Part shown: positions 13,545 through 26,799 of the stretch, in pieces
How the letters are laid out: every line of letters begins with the position of its first letter
Position numbering within the stretch: position 1 is the stretch's first letter
Assembly (NCBI GenBank): GCA_951230915.1
Contig: OX579635.1
Span: 32,116,001 to 32,180,000 of the forward strand
Direction: 5' to 3'
Origin: Antitrichia curtipendula
Taxonomy: Eukaryota; Streptophyta; Bryopsida; Hypnales; Leucodontaceae
DNA: 64,000 nucleotides
Program-made: the position numbers and the translations under genes
Notes under the pieces: model-generated
What the model was told of the DNA's origin: nothing
Database searches by the model: none
What the model saw: only the letters and a program-made list of their open reading frames with translations

Positions 13545-14462
13545 CTAAAGGACCAACATGCGTTTTTTGGCAATATAGAAAATTTGGGCAGGTACATGTG
13601 ACTAGAGATTGGCATATTTTAGACTGAAATTTTAACAGAAGGTGGGAACAAGGAATATCTTTCAAATGCAATAAATTTTAGGACATTTGGAAATGTGAGT
13701 CAAAAGTTATGGCCTAATATGTTACTTTTTTCCTTAGACGGGGCAGTTCAGGCAGATAAAACTAAATCACTTTTTTCAAAACCAAAAATTTGGAATTGGT
13801 TTTCTAGAGTAAAACATATATATGGAAAGCCTTCAATCATTCCATTTTGATCAATGAGTCAAAAGTTATGAAGAAATTTTGTTTGTAGGCAATTATGTAT
13901 TCTCTACTCTAACATAAACTTTGAAGTCCTTTATCTTACTCAATTTTCAATATTTTTTGAAAAAAATAAAACCATAGGATGTACATTGTTTATTACAACA
14001 TTGCAACCATTGGAATTGGCATTTTTCAATTTCGTAATTAAATTCTTAACTATTATGTATTTTGAATCATACTTTACTTCTTTCCACTTACTATTTTTTC
14101 CTATATGTTGTACATTTCCAAATGATGTGAAATTTTTTAAGCATGTAGCCATCTTGTCTAGAAAAAAAAATCCAAAGAAGCACTACTATTTTGGACATTT
14201 TTTCATAGAAAAGTGAGCTTGTGAAGTGCAGCTGCCTTGTTTTTTGCAAGGCCAAAAAATATTTTTAGTGAACTTGAATGCTTATATCTTGCAATCCATG
14301 CAGTGGAAATTGTTACCACATGTTCTCAAGTCAACATACTACAAGATCCCACGGTTACATGTGTAAAATTTTATTTTTTTCATAGAATTGGTACTTGTAA
14401 TAGAAATGGCAGTTTTAAAGCGTTTTTAGTGAAAACATAGTCAAAGAACTTAAGGGATTAAA
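13545..14462 (+). mobile_element. TTAA-type element, family B copy 1, degenerate ends
   Basis: The interior matches the family B copies at 16964-17925 and, inverted, 29962-30893 and 43860-44646. They share a segment beginning CATGCGTTTTTTGGCAATAT and, near the 3' end, the box ACAAGATCCCACGGTTACAT. The terminal TTAACCCCTAAAGGACC has decayed at both ends (for example TTAAGGGATTAA on the right). No coding capacity is seen. This is probably an old copy. Confidence 0.6.
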
Positions 14463-16963
14463 ACCAAGTAATTTTGTAATTGAATTCATTAAAGAACTTA
14501 AGACCTCATGTTCTCGTGTGAGCATAGCAAGTCAAAACTTTTAAAGATTTTTGACTTCAATTTGAATTTAAGAAAAATCAAGCAATTGAAAACTTCCAAA
14601 TCCCATTTTGGAATTTATAGTCTTGAATAAAAAAGCATACTCAAAGTAGAAAAGGTTATGAAAATGTACCTCTTACCTTGATTTATAACTTTTAATTGAA
14701 GTCTTGATTTATTGTAAATGGATTTTGAAAGCTTAGAGGCAAATAAATTTTTCTAATTTTTAAGTTGATGAAAGGATAAAAAGTCTCAAATTTATAACAC
14801 TATTGATCAATGCTAGAGGGCTCACTTTTGCTCCTCAAAATGAGGCAAGCTTCCAATAAAATGGTTCCTAACAAGGCTTTATGATAGTGGCTCATAATTT
14901 AAACTTAAAAGAACTCTCAAGGTATCCTAGAATGACCCTATGTATCTTATGAAGGATGATCCTTTTGAATTTGGGATTTTGAAGGAAAGTGAAGGAAATA
15001 GATGAATGGAGTCTTAAGTTCAATTATTGCATTTTGACTTTGACTTGCTCTTGCAAATCATAATTTACATATTCCATATATTCTGCATATCCTAATTTAT
15101 ATATTGAATAATTATGCCTCTTTTCTTCCCAACTCCTACAAAATCTGATTTCTCTCTCTAAATTTCGTACATTATTCATCAACTTGTGAAACTCTATGTT
15201 ATTTAAATTGGTAAACATAAGCTAATAAGATGTCTTTTAGATGTTTAGTCATGAAGTCTTTAGCATAACAATTAGAAAGTTTTGTAGTTATGAAGAATAA
15301 TTATAAGCCATCATTTTATGTTTAAAGATTTATTTTATTATATGAATGTAATTAAACTTTAAGTTAAATATCAAAAGGACTAATAAAAAACTTGTAACCA
15401 ATTCTTTGTATTCTTTATTTTGATGCTAAAATAGTTGGTTATAGTCTAAAATATATATATTGAAATTGATAATATTTTTAATAAAAAAATCCATTAATGA
15501 TTCTATTAAAAAAATTTATGATTCATTTAGATGAAATTGATGACATTATTGGGTAGAATATTTTATTACAATCTTAATTCAAAATTCCATTAAAAAACTA
15601 GCTATTATTAGATTATTAAATTTAATCATATAATATACAAGTCTTATTTATTTGTAAATCTAAATTGGGATTAGGTTTAAGGGATAAATCCTAATATCTT
15701 CTCAATCAACAATCAATAGTTGCTTCTTTCTAACATTTTTTCTTTCAAAATGCTAGAAAGGTTTTGAAAACATTGAATGACAAATATTTTTATAAGTTCT
15801 TATGTAATAATTTATAATTGGTGTAAAAGTTCTTGACAAATATTTGCCAAGAAATTCAAAAATCATAAAATATTCAAAAGCATTATAACTATAGGGTTCA
15901 TCTTAAAAATATATATAAATCTTTAGATCATTATTACTTTATTGAAATCAAATTTAACACACATATGACAATTGATCAAAAAATTATAAAACTCACAAAA
16001 TCATTAGTAAAATTTTTGGGCCTGCACAAAGCCGCAATACTACAAAGTAGTGGTGCAATTACAACGGAAAAAAAAGTTTATTTTTTATTTTTCAAATTTC
16101 TTTTAGGATTTGACAAGGCACTATTAGTGCCACATTAAATTGGCAATTTCAAAAAAAAAATTCCAAAAAAATGTTTAGTTTAGTTTAGTTTTATTTCTAT
16201 ATTTGCACCGTTGGAGTGCCAAAAATGAAAATCAAATGGCCCTCTGCAAGGTTCAGATTTTTTATATTGAATTATTTCCTGGCAAAATCGTAATAGAATA
16301 AAAAAAAATTAATTCTACAACCAAAACAAAAGAAAATGTGAAACTAGAAAATAAATATTTGATAATGTTATAGAATCACACTTCAATCATAGATAAACTT
16401 TTCAAAATAAATTGTTAAATTTTTTGCATAAAAACATGCACATGATTTTCCTACCACAAAAACTCCAATACCGTAGCTAGATGTCACCTTTGGCAAAAAA
16501 ACAATTAAAACTTTCAAGGCCAAATGATTTTGAAAATTATCCAATTACCCTGCCAAATCCATGGAAAATGAATTATAAAGAGTCAATATGCTGTCAGTGA
16601 TACCAATACAACTTGATGCCAACGCATGCCTACAAAATAAGGAGTGCAGAGGGTGTTTTTTTTATAATGAAATCTATTATCCGTCATGAATTCTCAAAGG
16701 ATATGGGACAATTCGAAGATGAGAGCTTGAGCGCTCATTGTCAAAATGAAGGAATTGAATACAATGTAGAACTTTAGACCTCATTTTGGCATAGTAGGAA
16801 TAACTTTTTTCAAAAAACTTTGGACTCATAAAAGTTGATAAATAAAAATAATTTTCATCTTCCAAAATTTGTTAGCAATTTTGAGCCTCCAAACAAAATT
16901 GTTATGGATAAAATTCAAGGAGGATGTTTAAAAATGTGAGAAAATGTCCCTTCCAATCCTTCT
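14463..16963. other. AT-rich intergenic DNA
   Basis: No gene or complete repeat was recognised. The short open frames present lack any conserved pattern. Confidence 0.5.
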
Positions 16964-17233
16964 TTAACCCCTAAAGGACCAAACACCGTTTTTTGACAAC
17001 ATAGCAATTTTGGGCAGCTCACTACGAACGGAATTTTTTTTTTCTTTGAAATTTTCACACAAGATGTGCCCAAGGAGTAGCTTTAAGGCCCAACAATTTT
17101 TATAACTTTTGACTACGTGGTTAAAAAGTTATTGCACAATATGGCATTTTTATAGTTTGGCGGGCAGTTCGGGCAGCAAAAAAAGCTTCTTTAAAAATCA
17201 TTTTTTTTTAAAAATAAAAATTTGAAATTGGTT

Positions 17234-17276
<43 letters not shown>

Positions 17277-17925
17277 GGAAGCTTTGAATCATTCCATTTT
17301 GATTAATGAGATGAAAGTTATGAGGAGTTTTAGTTTGAGGGTAGTTGTGGAATCTCTACTCTAAGATAAATTTTGAAGTCCTTTATTTAACTCAATTTTC
17401 AATATTTTTGAAAAAAAATAAAAATATAGGGTGTAGATTGTTTATTGAAACAATACAACCGTTGGGATTGGCATTTTTCAATTCCATATTTTAATTCTTA
17501 CCAGTTTAGTGTTTTGAACATTCTCTACCTCTTTCTACTTACTATTTTCTTCCTATATGTTTTACAATTCCAAATGATCTAAAAAATTTCAAGCATGTAG
17601 CCAACTTGTTTTGAAGAATGAATCGAAAGAAGCACTACCATTTTGGACATTTTTTCATACAAATGTGACCTTGTGAAGTCCAGCTGCACGGATTTTTGCA
17701 GGGATAAAAAAAGGATTTTTGTCAATTCAAACGCTATTATCTTGCAATCCACAAGGTGGAAATTTCTGAAATTTTTTCCATAACTTCTCAAACTAGTTTA
17801 ACACAAGATCCTACGGTTACATTTTTCCAAAAATGTTTTTTTTTCTAAAATTTGGTACATGTATTAGAAGTGACAGTTTTAAAGCGGTTTTGGTGAAAAC
17901 ATAGTCTTTGACCTTTAGGGGTTAA
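16964..17925 (+). mobile_element. TTAA-flanked element, family B copy 2
   Basis: The element starts TTAA-CCCCTAAAGGACC and ends GACCTTTAGGGG-TTAA. Its interior is colinear with other family B copies and carries ACAAGATCCTACGGTTACAT near 17804. A (TA)n tract at 17237-17273 has expanded inside it. It has no coding capacity. Confidence 0.75.
17237..17273. repeat. (TA)n microsatellite inside family B copy 2
   Basis: An uninterrupted TA dinucleotide tract inside a mobile element. It accounts for part of the length difference between this copy and the others. Confidence 0.9.
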
Positions 17926-20900
17926 GTTTTGTCCATAACTTTTTATTGAAGTCTTGAAATCTCAAGCAAATTTTGAAAGATGAAATCTAAATTGACTTTT
18001 CAACTTTTCTTAGGTCCAAATTTTTTGGAAAAAATTATTCTACTATGCCAAATAGGGTTTGAAGTTTTACATTAAATATAAATCCTACTTTTGACTTAAA
18101 TAGGTATTAGCTGTTGAGATCCTACTAATCCTAATGTATAGATCCCACATAATTTGTTTTACCTCCTACTAACCTACTTGTATAAAGAGATTATCTATAC
18201 ATCATCATTCACTCACTAATAAAGTGATTTCCTAATCTATGTGAAGTGATTGCCAAATATTGCTTCATTGCATATTCCCTTAATATATAATATGTAGTAA
18301 GAGAGTTTGGAGGCAGTAGGTGAGCTTGAATCAAGATGAAAAGACACATGATTTGTATCCTCTCTAAGTGTTGAGGTTCATTTTGGACTTTAATTCATTA
18401 TTCGGCAAAAACATATTGAAGGTGACCTCCGCCTATGGTATTTTTTGAACATTCATTCGAGCATTCATTTTGTGTCAATTTAAGAAAAAAATTGTACAAC
18501 TATTCAAGCTAGATCAAATTGTAATAGATCAAATTGTAAAATATTTCAAATTTTACAAAACTGTTTACACAAATTCAATGTATTCTGAACAAATGTAGAA
18601 TAATAAATGTGAACATTTTAATGAAATTTGGATAAAAAGAGGACAATAATCTCACCATTTGACATTAGAATAAGTCCACTATGAATTAAAATAGTTTTGT
18701 GTTGAATCTATATTAAAGCAAATACAATTTGCATTGGAACTAACACATAATTAATACAAAACTATTTTACTCTATAGTGGATTGGCACTAATGAGATAGT
18801 ATAAAAATAATGTAGAGCTCAATGTATGGTTTTTAATCTTAAATTATACAAGCTTCTATATAGGTGCCTCTTGCAAATTCACATTATTCTCAAATTAGTG
18901 CAAATTAGAGTTTGTTTAATAGGATGCACTACCATGATAACCAATGGTTGATGTTGGGATTTCCTATCAAATGAGTAATTTAAGATGGAAATAGTGTTTT
19001 GTTCAATGCTTGAAATATTTTACAAGATTTGGTTTTCTATGCAATTTTTTGCATTTTTTTATAGAAATATATTTTGCCAAATCTAAGCAATGGATATGGT
19101 AATTAAATTAACTTGAATCGAAGGTAAAACTAGGCATGAATTAAATAACTTTTGTCAAAAAGTGCCACATGTCTTCTTGTGATTGGTTATGTTGATGTTT
19201 CTTTCTCAAATTTTGATGTGGGAATTCAATTTCAACGTTTCCATATGCAATTTGTCCCTCATGTACAACAAGTTAATTCAATTATCTTCCAAGTTCGTGG
19301 TTTTGTACTTGTAATATTTGTGCAAATATTTGACCCTAATGCATCAAAGTTACATTATTTTAATTAGTGCAAGATGAAATATTATTGTTTGGTACCAAAT
19401 TCCATGAAAACAAAAAAAATATTAGTGACACTAATTGTCTAGATGATACTAATTTCCCTTGGCCCACGCTAATAAGACAGATCAATGTTCGGTGCTAAAG
19501 CTCTTACTAAAAACAACTAATCCATTGACTAGCAATGTAAAATTTAAATGCAAACTTTAAGAACTACAAATGCAAATAAAATTTCTCTCCAAATAAATGA
19601 GTCATCTTGTAATTGGCTTAGGCTGATGTATATTTTTCAAAATTTGATAAGGAAATTGAATTCCAACAATTCCTTGTTGAATCTGATCCCCATGTCTAGT
19701 AAGATAATTCAATTTCTCCTAAATTGCTAAAGCCCTCTCCCCCCAAAACCCTCCATTGACCAACAAAGTAAAATCACCATTCAGATTTAGAACATCTCAA
19801 ATGAAAATAAAATTTCTCTCCAAGTAAAAGAGTCATTTTGTGTTTGGTTTACATTGATATGCACTTCTCAAAATTTGATGTGGAAATTCAATTTCAAAAT
19901 CCCGGTATGCAACCTTTGTATTATATGCAGGGGTCATTAACATTAAAATGGCTTAGAAGACAACTTTTGAAAAAATTATATCAAAAAGACCAAAAAGTTA
20001 GGTGAAGATCAAATTTTAAAAAATTAAATGTAGAAAATGTTGGGTTGCATATATATTAAAAAAAATTGCAATGTATATGAAGAATTGAAACACTTATGCA
20101 TAGTTAAAAAAATTCCATACAAGAATTTTTCTCCAATTAAAATTAGATTTTTATTAGAAAGCCCCCAAAGTTGTGTAGCTTAGCCTATGATACGTGTATT
20201 AAAAAAATTAATATAATTAGTTTTTTAATGCTATTTTTGTCCTCAAAAATACTCATTTCATGTATAGGTTTAAATTTTTTGGATTCCTTGTTGAAAAGAC
20301 TACAAGAGTTTTATACATTATAACAAATTATATTCCTTGAGATTGGACTAAAATGTATTATAAGTGATTAGAATGAAGGACATATAAAATGGGAGTTGCT
20401 TACCCGGTTGTTGATACTAGATCCAAAGCTCTAATTGACAGCAAATCCCAAAGTGAGAGGTCCAAAATTTTGAAGGTTTTAATTGGTTGAAATCAAGCTG
20501 TCTTCAAGAAAATAGGCTTGCACTAAGGAAAAATATTCACTTTTATTATTTTTTATAACTTTCTTCCATTTCATGCCTTTGGGGTAGTTCACCCCAAATT
20601 GAAGGCCACATCCTAACATGGAGGAATTCTTGATGGCAAATGTGAGGGTTTAGAGTGGGAAGCTTCTAAATTTTGGCCCCCTTGTTTTTGGTGTCAAGCA
20701 TTTCTGAACCCTCACTTACGGCAAGTTAATTCTATTATCTTCTAAGTTGCTAAAGTGGGCATCCCAAAATGTGCTATTGATCCAAATTGCCATCATTACT
20801 TTGGATACATCTCCAAAATCAATATATGCTTATGTAGAAGAAATGATTTTAGAAACTCTACCATCTTTTTTTATCCTTCATAACTTTTGCATATGGTATT

Positions 20901-21460
20901 CAAATGTTGCACTTTTTGATGAATTAAAACCTCTTTTCACTTACCAACAATAGAATATGAAAGTTTTACTAGTTTAATAATAATACATAGGCGCAATAGC
21001 TAAAAGTGGCGGTTGGAGGGGGAAGGGGAACTTAATCCCTAATGACCAAAGTGACCATTTTCTAATTACTGACCCTCTTTTTTGAGCTACCCATTTTCAA
21101 ATTTTAATTTTTTTTAATAAAAATTAATTCTGGGAAATAGATTGCATTATAAATCCAACAATGGTAGTTTCATCAAATTCTGAGTTAAACTCTGCCTTGT
21201 GGAATTTTTTGAAGTTGAGTGGTGTAGTGTAGTTTACAACTTATGTTTTGGGGTTCAATTTGGGCATGGATTGAAAAGTCAACCAACCAATGCAATTATT
21301 GTATGCATTAAAAAAAAAGGGTAGATTCAAGGAGTTCAAGGAAAAGACAAGTGTGCCCATTCTTGTTTTTCTTACAAAAACTCAACTCTCATTTCTGTGA
21401 CCACCGTGCATTGCAAGTTCTACCCAAAATTGCAAAATGACCTACAAATGTTGTAAAATT
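17926..21460. other. AT-rich intergenic DNA with a small inverted repeat
   Basis: No gene is visible. The only clear structure is the 107-bp inverted repeat at 18675-18781. Two degenerate copies of one segment, at about 19150-19340 and 19560-19920 (sharing TGATGTGG.AATTCAATTTC and nearby words), suggest a local duplication. Confidence 0.45.
18675..18781. repeat. 107-bp imperfect inverted repeat, possible miniature element
   Basis: The left arm TCCACTATGAATTAAAATAG pairs with the right arm that ends CTATTTTACTCTATAGTGGA. The paired region extends through AGTTTTGT/ACAAAACT. The ends resemble CACTA-type termini (CACTAT...ATAGTG), but no 3-bp flanking duplication is visible, so the assignment stays open. 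Confidence 0.5.
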
Positions 21461-22451
21461 TTAACCCCTTCACCGCCCAAGGCCTAACCATGTCAAAAAA
21501 CAACCTTGCTTTTCAAGTCATATAAGTCTAAATGTGAGTAAGATATAAAAATCTCAATTGTACAATCTTGTAGTGTGCATGTTTTAGATGGTGTAAATCA
21601 ATTTTGGGATCATTTGACTGTATAGATTGAAAGATTATAATGTTATAGTGTTGAAAAAAAATGCTAAAATTTCCCTAAAAACACATTTGGAGGTGAAATT
21701 TGATTTCTAAACCTACTCAAATGAAAAAAACTTTAAACTACAAAGTGATTCAAAACCAAAAGACAAACACTTGGGTGGAAGAAAAAAAATCACTCAATTG
21801 ACTCATTGCGTTTGCAAAATTGTTTTGAAATGTCAAAAAATACTGAAAAAACTAGCAAAAGAACACATCTATGGCTAAACCTACCTCTACTAAAATGCTT
21901 CTAAGTCAATCATAACTTCTTGGATTGATATGAAAAATTTACCACAAGAATTAGACTAGTATGCGCAACTTTTACAACAAAAATTATTGGAAACAAACCC
22001 TTTTTGAAAAAGTTATAAGCCGCCGAAGTTCACTATAACTATAATGCAAAAATGTCTGGACTTTGAACTTCGAATTGCTCTTAAGCATTCAAAACAACTT
22101 GGATTGACATGAAATTTTTATCAAAACAAGTAGACTTTATGGGGAACAAAACTCAACAAATTTGATTGAAAAATAACATTTGATGGAAATGATATAGGCT
22201 CCCGAAGTTGCAGCCATCTCAATGCAGTGTGGTGAACTCAAATTGAACCTGCGAACTTTGAATGGCTTTCAAAAACTCAGTACATCTTGGATAGATATGA
22301 AAATTTTATCACTAAAAATAGACTAGTATGCGCAACTTTACCAACAAGTTTGATTGAATTTGGACATCGGATGCAAAAGTTACAGCACTTTGAATTTGAC
22401 TGCTAGACTGAGTGAGGACACTTTTGGTCCCCTTGGGTGGTGAGGGGTTAA
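21461..22451 (+). mobile_element. TTAA-flanked element, family C copy 1
   Basis: The left end is TTAA-CCCCTTCACCGCCC and the right end GGGTGGTGAGGGG-TTAA, an inverted repeat of about 20 bp with small differences. The interior is about 0.99 kb and non-coding. It contains repeated variants of a phrase around CTTGGATTGATATGAAA, and is colinear with 62995-63963. The CCCC-inside-TTAA architecture is shared with families A and B although the interiors differ. Confidence 0.75.
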
Positions 22452-24244
22452 ATGAGCATTCTCAACTCCCTTATCTTCCTTTGAACACAAAAAGATCATC
22501 ATTTTCAAGATATTTTCAGTGAGATATGCTCCTTCAAAGTATGCTACCTTATTTCTCCATTGACCCAAATAAAACTTCAAGCTTACAGATCTACTAAACT
22601 GTGCAGTCAAATAATCTAATTTTTTTTCAAGTGCTTACTTTCAATTTGAACTACAAGATCCTACGGTTACATTCTATCTGATCTCAAGAAAAAATGAGCA
22701 AACAAATTGCCCAAGTTCGAGTCAGTTTTGGTCCATTTTGAAAGCACCCCTCCCCAGGGTCATGGGGGGGAGCTCCCCCCCAGCAACTGACCCCCTCTGC
22801 CGTGACTTTTTCCGATCCCGAAAATCCCAGATGAGAAATCAAACTTTTCTTTCCCAATAAAAGAGCCATTATCCGCCACCCTCCAAAATTCCCTCAATCC
22901 AAAAGCCAAGCCAAGCCAAGCGGGCCGGCTAAAACCGCAGCCAAATTTAGCCCCACTCGCTCCGAGTGCCCCCGGCCCCCCCAAATTGGCGCCCCCCTAA
23001 ATGATTCCCCTCTAGGGTTCCCCTACCCTGATCCAGCTACGGATAGCCCCGGTCCCGAAGTAGGGCGTGCGGGAGCGCTGGTCTTATCTGTTTCGCCATG
23101 CCTACGAGGCAGGCCGCCCCATCCAAACCCCGCCCGTCTGTCCGATCCCCCCTACGGGCGCCTCTCCCAACCTCCATTCACGAACCTACCGCCTACGAAC
23201 CTACTTTCCTACGAACCTAAGAGCCTACCCCGGGATCTACCCCGCTCCACTTGCCCTAGCGGGTAGCACTGACGAGGGCTCGTCTCTCTCGTTTGGACTT
23301 TGGACCCGGCCTTTAGCGACCTTGTGCTGCTGCTGCCGCTCCTCCTTGTTCTTCGTCGGCGTTTTGGTCGCCAACATCCGCCATAGCCATCCAGAAGCCA
23401 AGCTTTTGGAGAAAGTGAAGGAGGGCGGGAGCTTGAGCTTCGCGGATGCGCGGCGCTTCTCGAGTCTGGAAGTTTGGGAAGGGGACTTAACTACTACCGT
23501 GGTTTGTGCTTGGATCCCCTGTGTCGCTTCGTGTTTGGACCGTTGTTGTGGTTTGGCTTTGCGGCGGTTCGCCATTGCCGTTGCGGTTCACGGAAGGGCG
23601 GTGACATCCGAGGTCAATTCGCGGCGTGGTTGGACGCTGGTTGTTAGGGCGGCGTCTTGGTAGTCCGTTGTTTGTTAGGGTGCGTGTTGGTGGACTTTGT
23701 AGGTTTCTTGGCGATGTTTTCTTTTGTGTGTGAGTTGTGTTGTGGAGTGTTGTGTTAGGGCGCGTGGTGTGGGAGTGGTGTGATTTAGTTGTGTGGTGTT
23801 GTTGTGTGTGTGTGTTTTGGTGGTATGATTTTAGAGGGAGTGCGGTGTGTTGTGGCGTTTGTGCGGGATATGGTGTGCTGAGGCGCCGGGCGCGGAGGGA
23901 TCGTCGCCGTGGTGTTGTGGTTTGAAGACTCGACTTTGGATTTGGAATGTTTGCGTGACAGGGCGTTGGGGAGGGGGGAGACGAGGGGATTGGGGTGTGC
24001 GCGGTTATAGGGGCTGTTTGTTGGAGTCAGGGTAGAGTGATACAATGTGGTGGAGGCGGTCATCAGCTGCTACGGCGAAGCTGGATGACTGTGCACGCTT
24101 GGTGGTGTGCGTAAGCAGGCTGGTTGTTGGACTGGTTTTCTTGTCGCGGTGAGAAGAGCAGACGACGATTTCACTTTTGAGGCGTGGATTTGGACCAGCT
24201 TGGGGAGTGGGAAATCAATGTAGGGTTTCCTTGACGAATTTATT
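22452..24244 (+). promoter_or_regulatory. GC-rich leader and promoter of NF-YA
   Basis: From about 22740 the sequence turns GC-rich and cytosine-rich, then G/T-rich (23650-24050), before the NF-YA start codon. Long open frames here (for example 23067-23663) show compositional bias rather than conserved domains. The region most likely holds promoter, transcription start and a long 5' UTR, possibly with a leader intron. At 22653-22672 there is an isolated copy of the family B box ACAAGATCCTACGGTTACAT, so 22452 to about 22690 probably contains a family B fragment. Confidence 0.45.
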
Positions 24245-26799
24245 ATGCCAATCAGTTTCGGGAACGAGCACACAGGAGGAAGAGCGGGAGAGTGGGGACT
24301 TGGTGGACCTAGTGACCAGCTCAACCGGACGAACTTTGTGACAGCTTCTATGCAGGCGCCCTCGTCAGCACCTGCTGACACGGAGTCGGTGCTTCCAACG
24401 ATGCAGGCCTTGCCTCCTCAACCTGGTACGCAGTTACTTTGCTCTCCACACCCTAACATGGATGGAAGTGAATTGCTTTGAAGTAGTTTGGAAGTGATGT
24501 TAGGTTTGGAGAACTGTGAATTGTCGGCAGGATCTATCCTCATCTGAATTCTCATGTTTGGATCATGGTGTGGTCCTCAAGTTTTGCTATTATTTTATTA
24601 TTTTATTATTATTTTTATTTGTTGAGTGTGCGTGTAAGTTTGGTTAATGTTGTTTGAGATCAGGTATTAAGACTACTCAATCTACATTCTGTCATGTTGG
24701 AGTCGGAAAGAACCGTATGTGTTTTTTCCGAGGATGCCTGAGACTGAAGAGTGTTTGGAACAGAAAGATTTTTGAGAATTTAGAGTCAATTTTCGTGTGA
24801 TGGCTTTCCGATCTCTCACGAAGACAGTGTAAATCTGATGTGTTAATCAACTTATAGTGAATCTGAAGCTTCTTACTGGTGGTTTTGATCGTCTGGTGTC
24901 CATTATTACGTGTTAGTCCTCAGTTTATTTACGTAGAGGGGAAAAGGTTAGAAACTAGAGTTCATGGTTTCTTGAAGATCCCCTCTATTCTTCTCAAGGT
25001 TTTGTTTATAGAAGCTGAATCTTTGTTGAATTAGGGCATTATTTCGACCCCTTTGGGGGAGTACTGGAATATTTAAAATGCCTGTCTGTTGCGCACGCAG
25101 TGTACACATACTTCAGTGCAGATACTGATGAAGATTTGAGTGTGTGTATATTATTTTTGCACTGTAGGTTATGCAACTACTGGAGCGGAGGATCAGCCGC
25201 CGCGTCCACCTACTGGCGCTCCCCCGCCCGGGGACTATCTTTTACCTCACACACAGCTCGAGCTTGGGCACTCGATGGTTAGTGCCGTGGCATCTTCATT
25301 TGCGCTCTAGTCTTGTCATGGTTGCCACAGGTTGCTGGGAATGTGCCTATTTTGTTAGATTAGGTTTATAACGGTCACCGATGCCGTTGCCTGTGTTCGC
25401 TGTAGGTTTATTTAGCTCTATTATTCATTATTAATGTGTTTTCTGGTGAGCTTTGTCGATTTTTTTTGCGTGGCTCTCGGAGACTATCTTGCAGGAACTA
25501 GTTGATAATTTGAAGTCAAGTTTTTTGGAACACACTGCTGTCTATTTGGTAATCATATCAACCCCGCTCTTTTCCTGCTGAGTGCAGGCCGCTCGCGCAG
25601 CGTATCCATACGTTGCAGATCCTTATTTTGGAGGGATTGTTGCCGCCTATGGCGCTCAGACTGTGGTAAGCGCCCTGAAGTGACTGTACGTGATTTCTCA
25701 ACAACAGTTTTCTTTGTAGTCGATGGTAGGATGTGGGCGGGGAGTGTAATGCCGAGGGGCTAGGTGTGACCTTTATGTCACTCTGACTCTGGATGGGTGC
25801 AGATCCATCCGCATATGTTGGGAGTTCAACAAGCACGTATGCCTCTCCCATCTGAGATGATGGAGGAAGAGCCAGTCTATGTTAATGCCAAGCAGTATCA
25901 TGGGATATTAAGGCGACGGCAGTCAAGAGCCAAAGCAGAGAGTGAGAATAAACTTATCAAGTCTCGAAAGGTATAAATAGTTGCTCGGTCTTTGTTGGCG
26001 ACATTGTGCATTCGAGATCGACGTTTTGCTTTGAAGTTTCGGTTAATTATGAAGGTGTCCTTGATTGGAGTTGTATTTAAGTTCAAGAGGCTGTTCACGT
26101 CAGTAGGTGTAGTTGCTCATTCTACTTCTTTCATCCTGCTTCTGTTGTGAGATTCTAAGCGTGTCAACACTGAAGATTGCTCTTAATCTCTGATTTTACT
26201 TCCACTTTCTGGCGTCAAGTTTTGAGTTCAACTTGATTGATTATTTCTTTGACCACTACCTCAATTCTAATGGCCGGTTGTAATTGAACCTCTCTTTTCA
26301 GTTGTCTGATGTTTATTTAGATTTGGTGGATCAGCTGTTGGATTTGAATGGCCAATCGTTTAGCTAATAAATACGATCTGAAGTTGGTTTTCACGTTTGG
26401 CAGCCATACCTGCATGAATCACGACATCAGCACGCCTTGAGAAGAGCGAGGGGAAACGGAGGTCGGTTCTTAAATACAAAATCCAAGGATGGAGACCAAA
26501 AATCAAGTTCTGAGGGGAACCATGGATCTAATGAAGGGCAATCCTCACAAGCGGGGAACATATCGAATACTCGAGCTTCTCACTCAGGGATGGACATGCT
26601 AAGCGGACAAGGAGACTCTGTAAATTATCACATGGTGCAGCATGGCCAGAACAATGCTTATCTTAATCTTCATCCTCCACAATCCTTTCACTCTTCTGCA
26701 TTTCACACACTGCCTGGTGGAAGTGAATCTGGGGATGGTGGTTCGAATGGCAACAACTTAGTGGTTAGTGGGTCGGAGCACACTGCAGTGGCCACTTAA
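24245..26799 (+). CDS. NF-YA: Nuclear transcription factor Y subunit A (CCAAT-binding, HAP2/CBF-B family), complete, 5 exons
   Basis: NF-YA joins the NF-YB/NF-YC histone-fold dimer and gives the trimer its CCAAT-box specificity. Exons 24245-24425, 25168-25277, 25588-25665, 25803-25970 and 26404-26799 sum to 933 nt, giving 310 residues in one frame with canonical splice sites. The N-terminal half is Gln/Pro/Gly-rich, as in activation regions of this family. The A1 helix that binds NF-YB/C lies at about residues 148-168 ([20 protein letters not shown]). The A2 DNA-recognition segment begins at about residue 180 ([20 protein letters not shown], then RFL). An intron separates A1 from A2. The C-terminus is Ser/Gly/His-rich. 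The start is the first ATG of the exon that leads in frame into exon 2; an extra upstream coding exon is possible but not needed. Confidence 0.95.

Noticed and set aside
23067..23663. 198-residue open frame upstream of NF-YA
   Set aside because: It lies in a GC-rich leader where stops are rare, overlaps equally long frames on the other strand, and has no recognisable domain.
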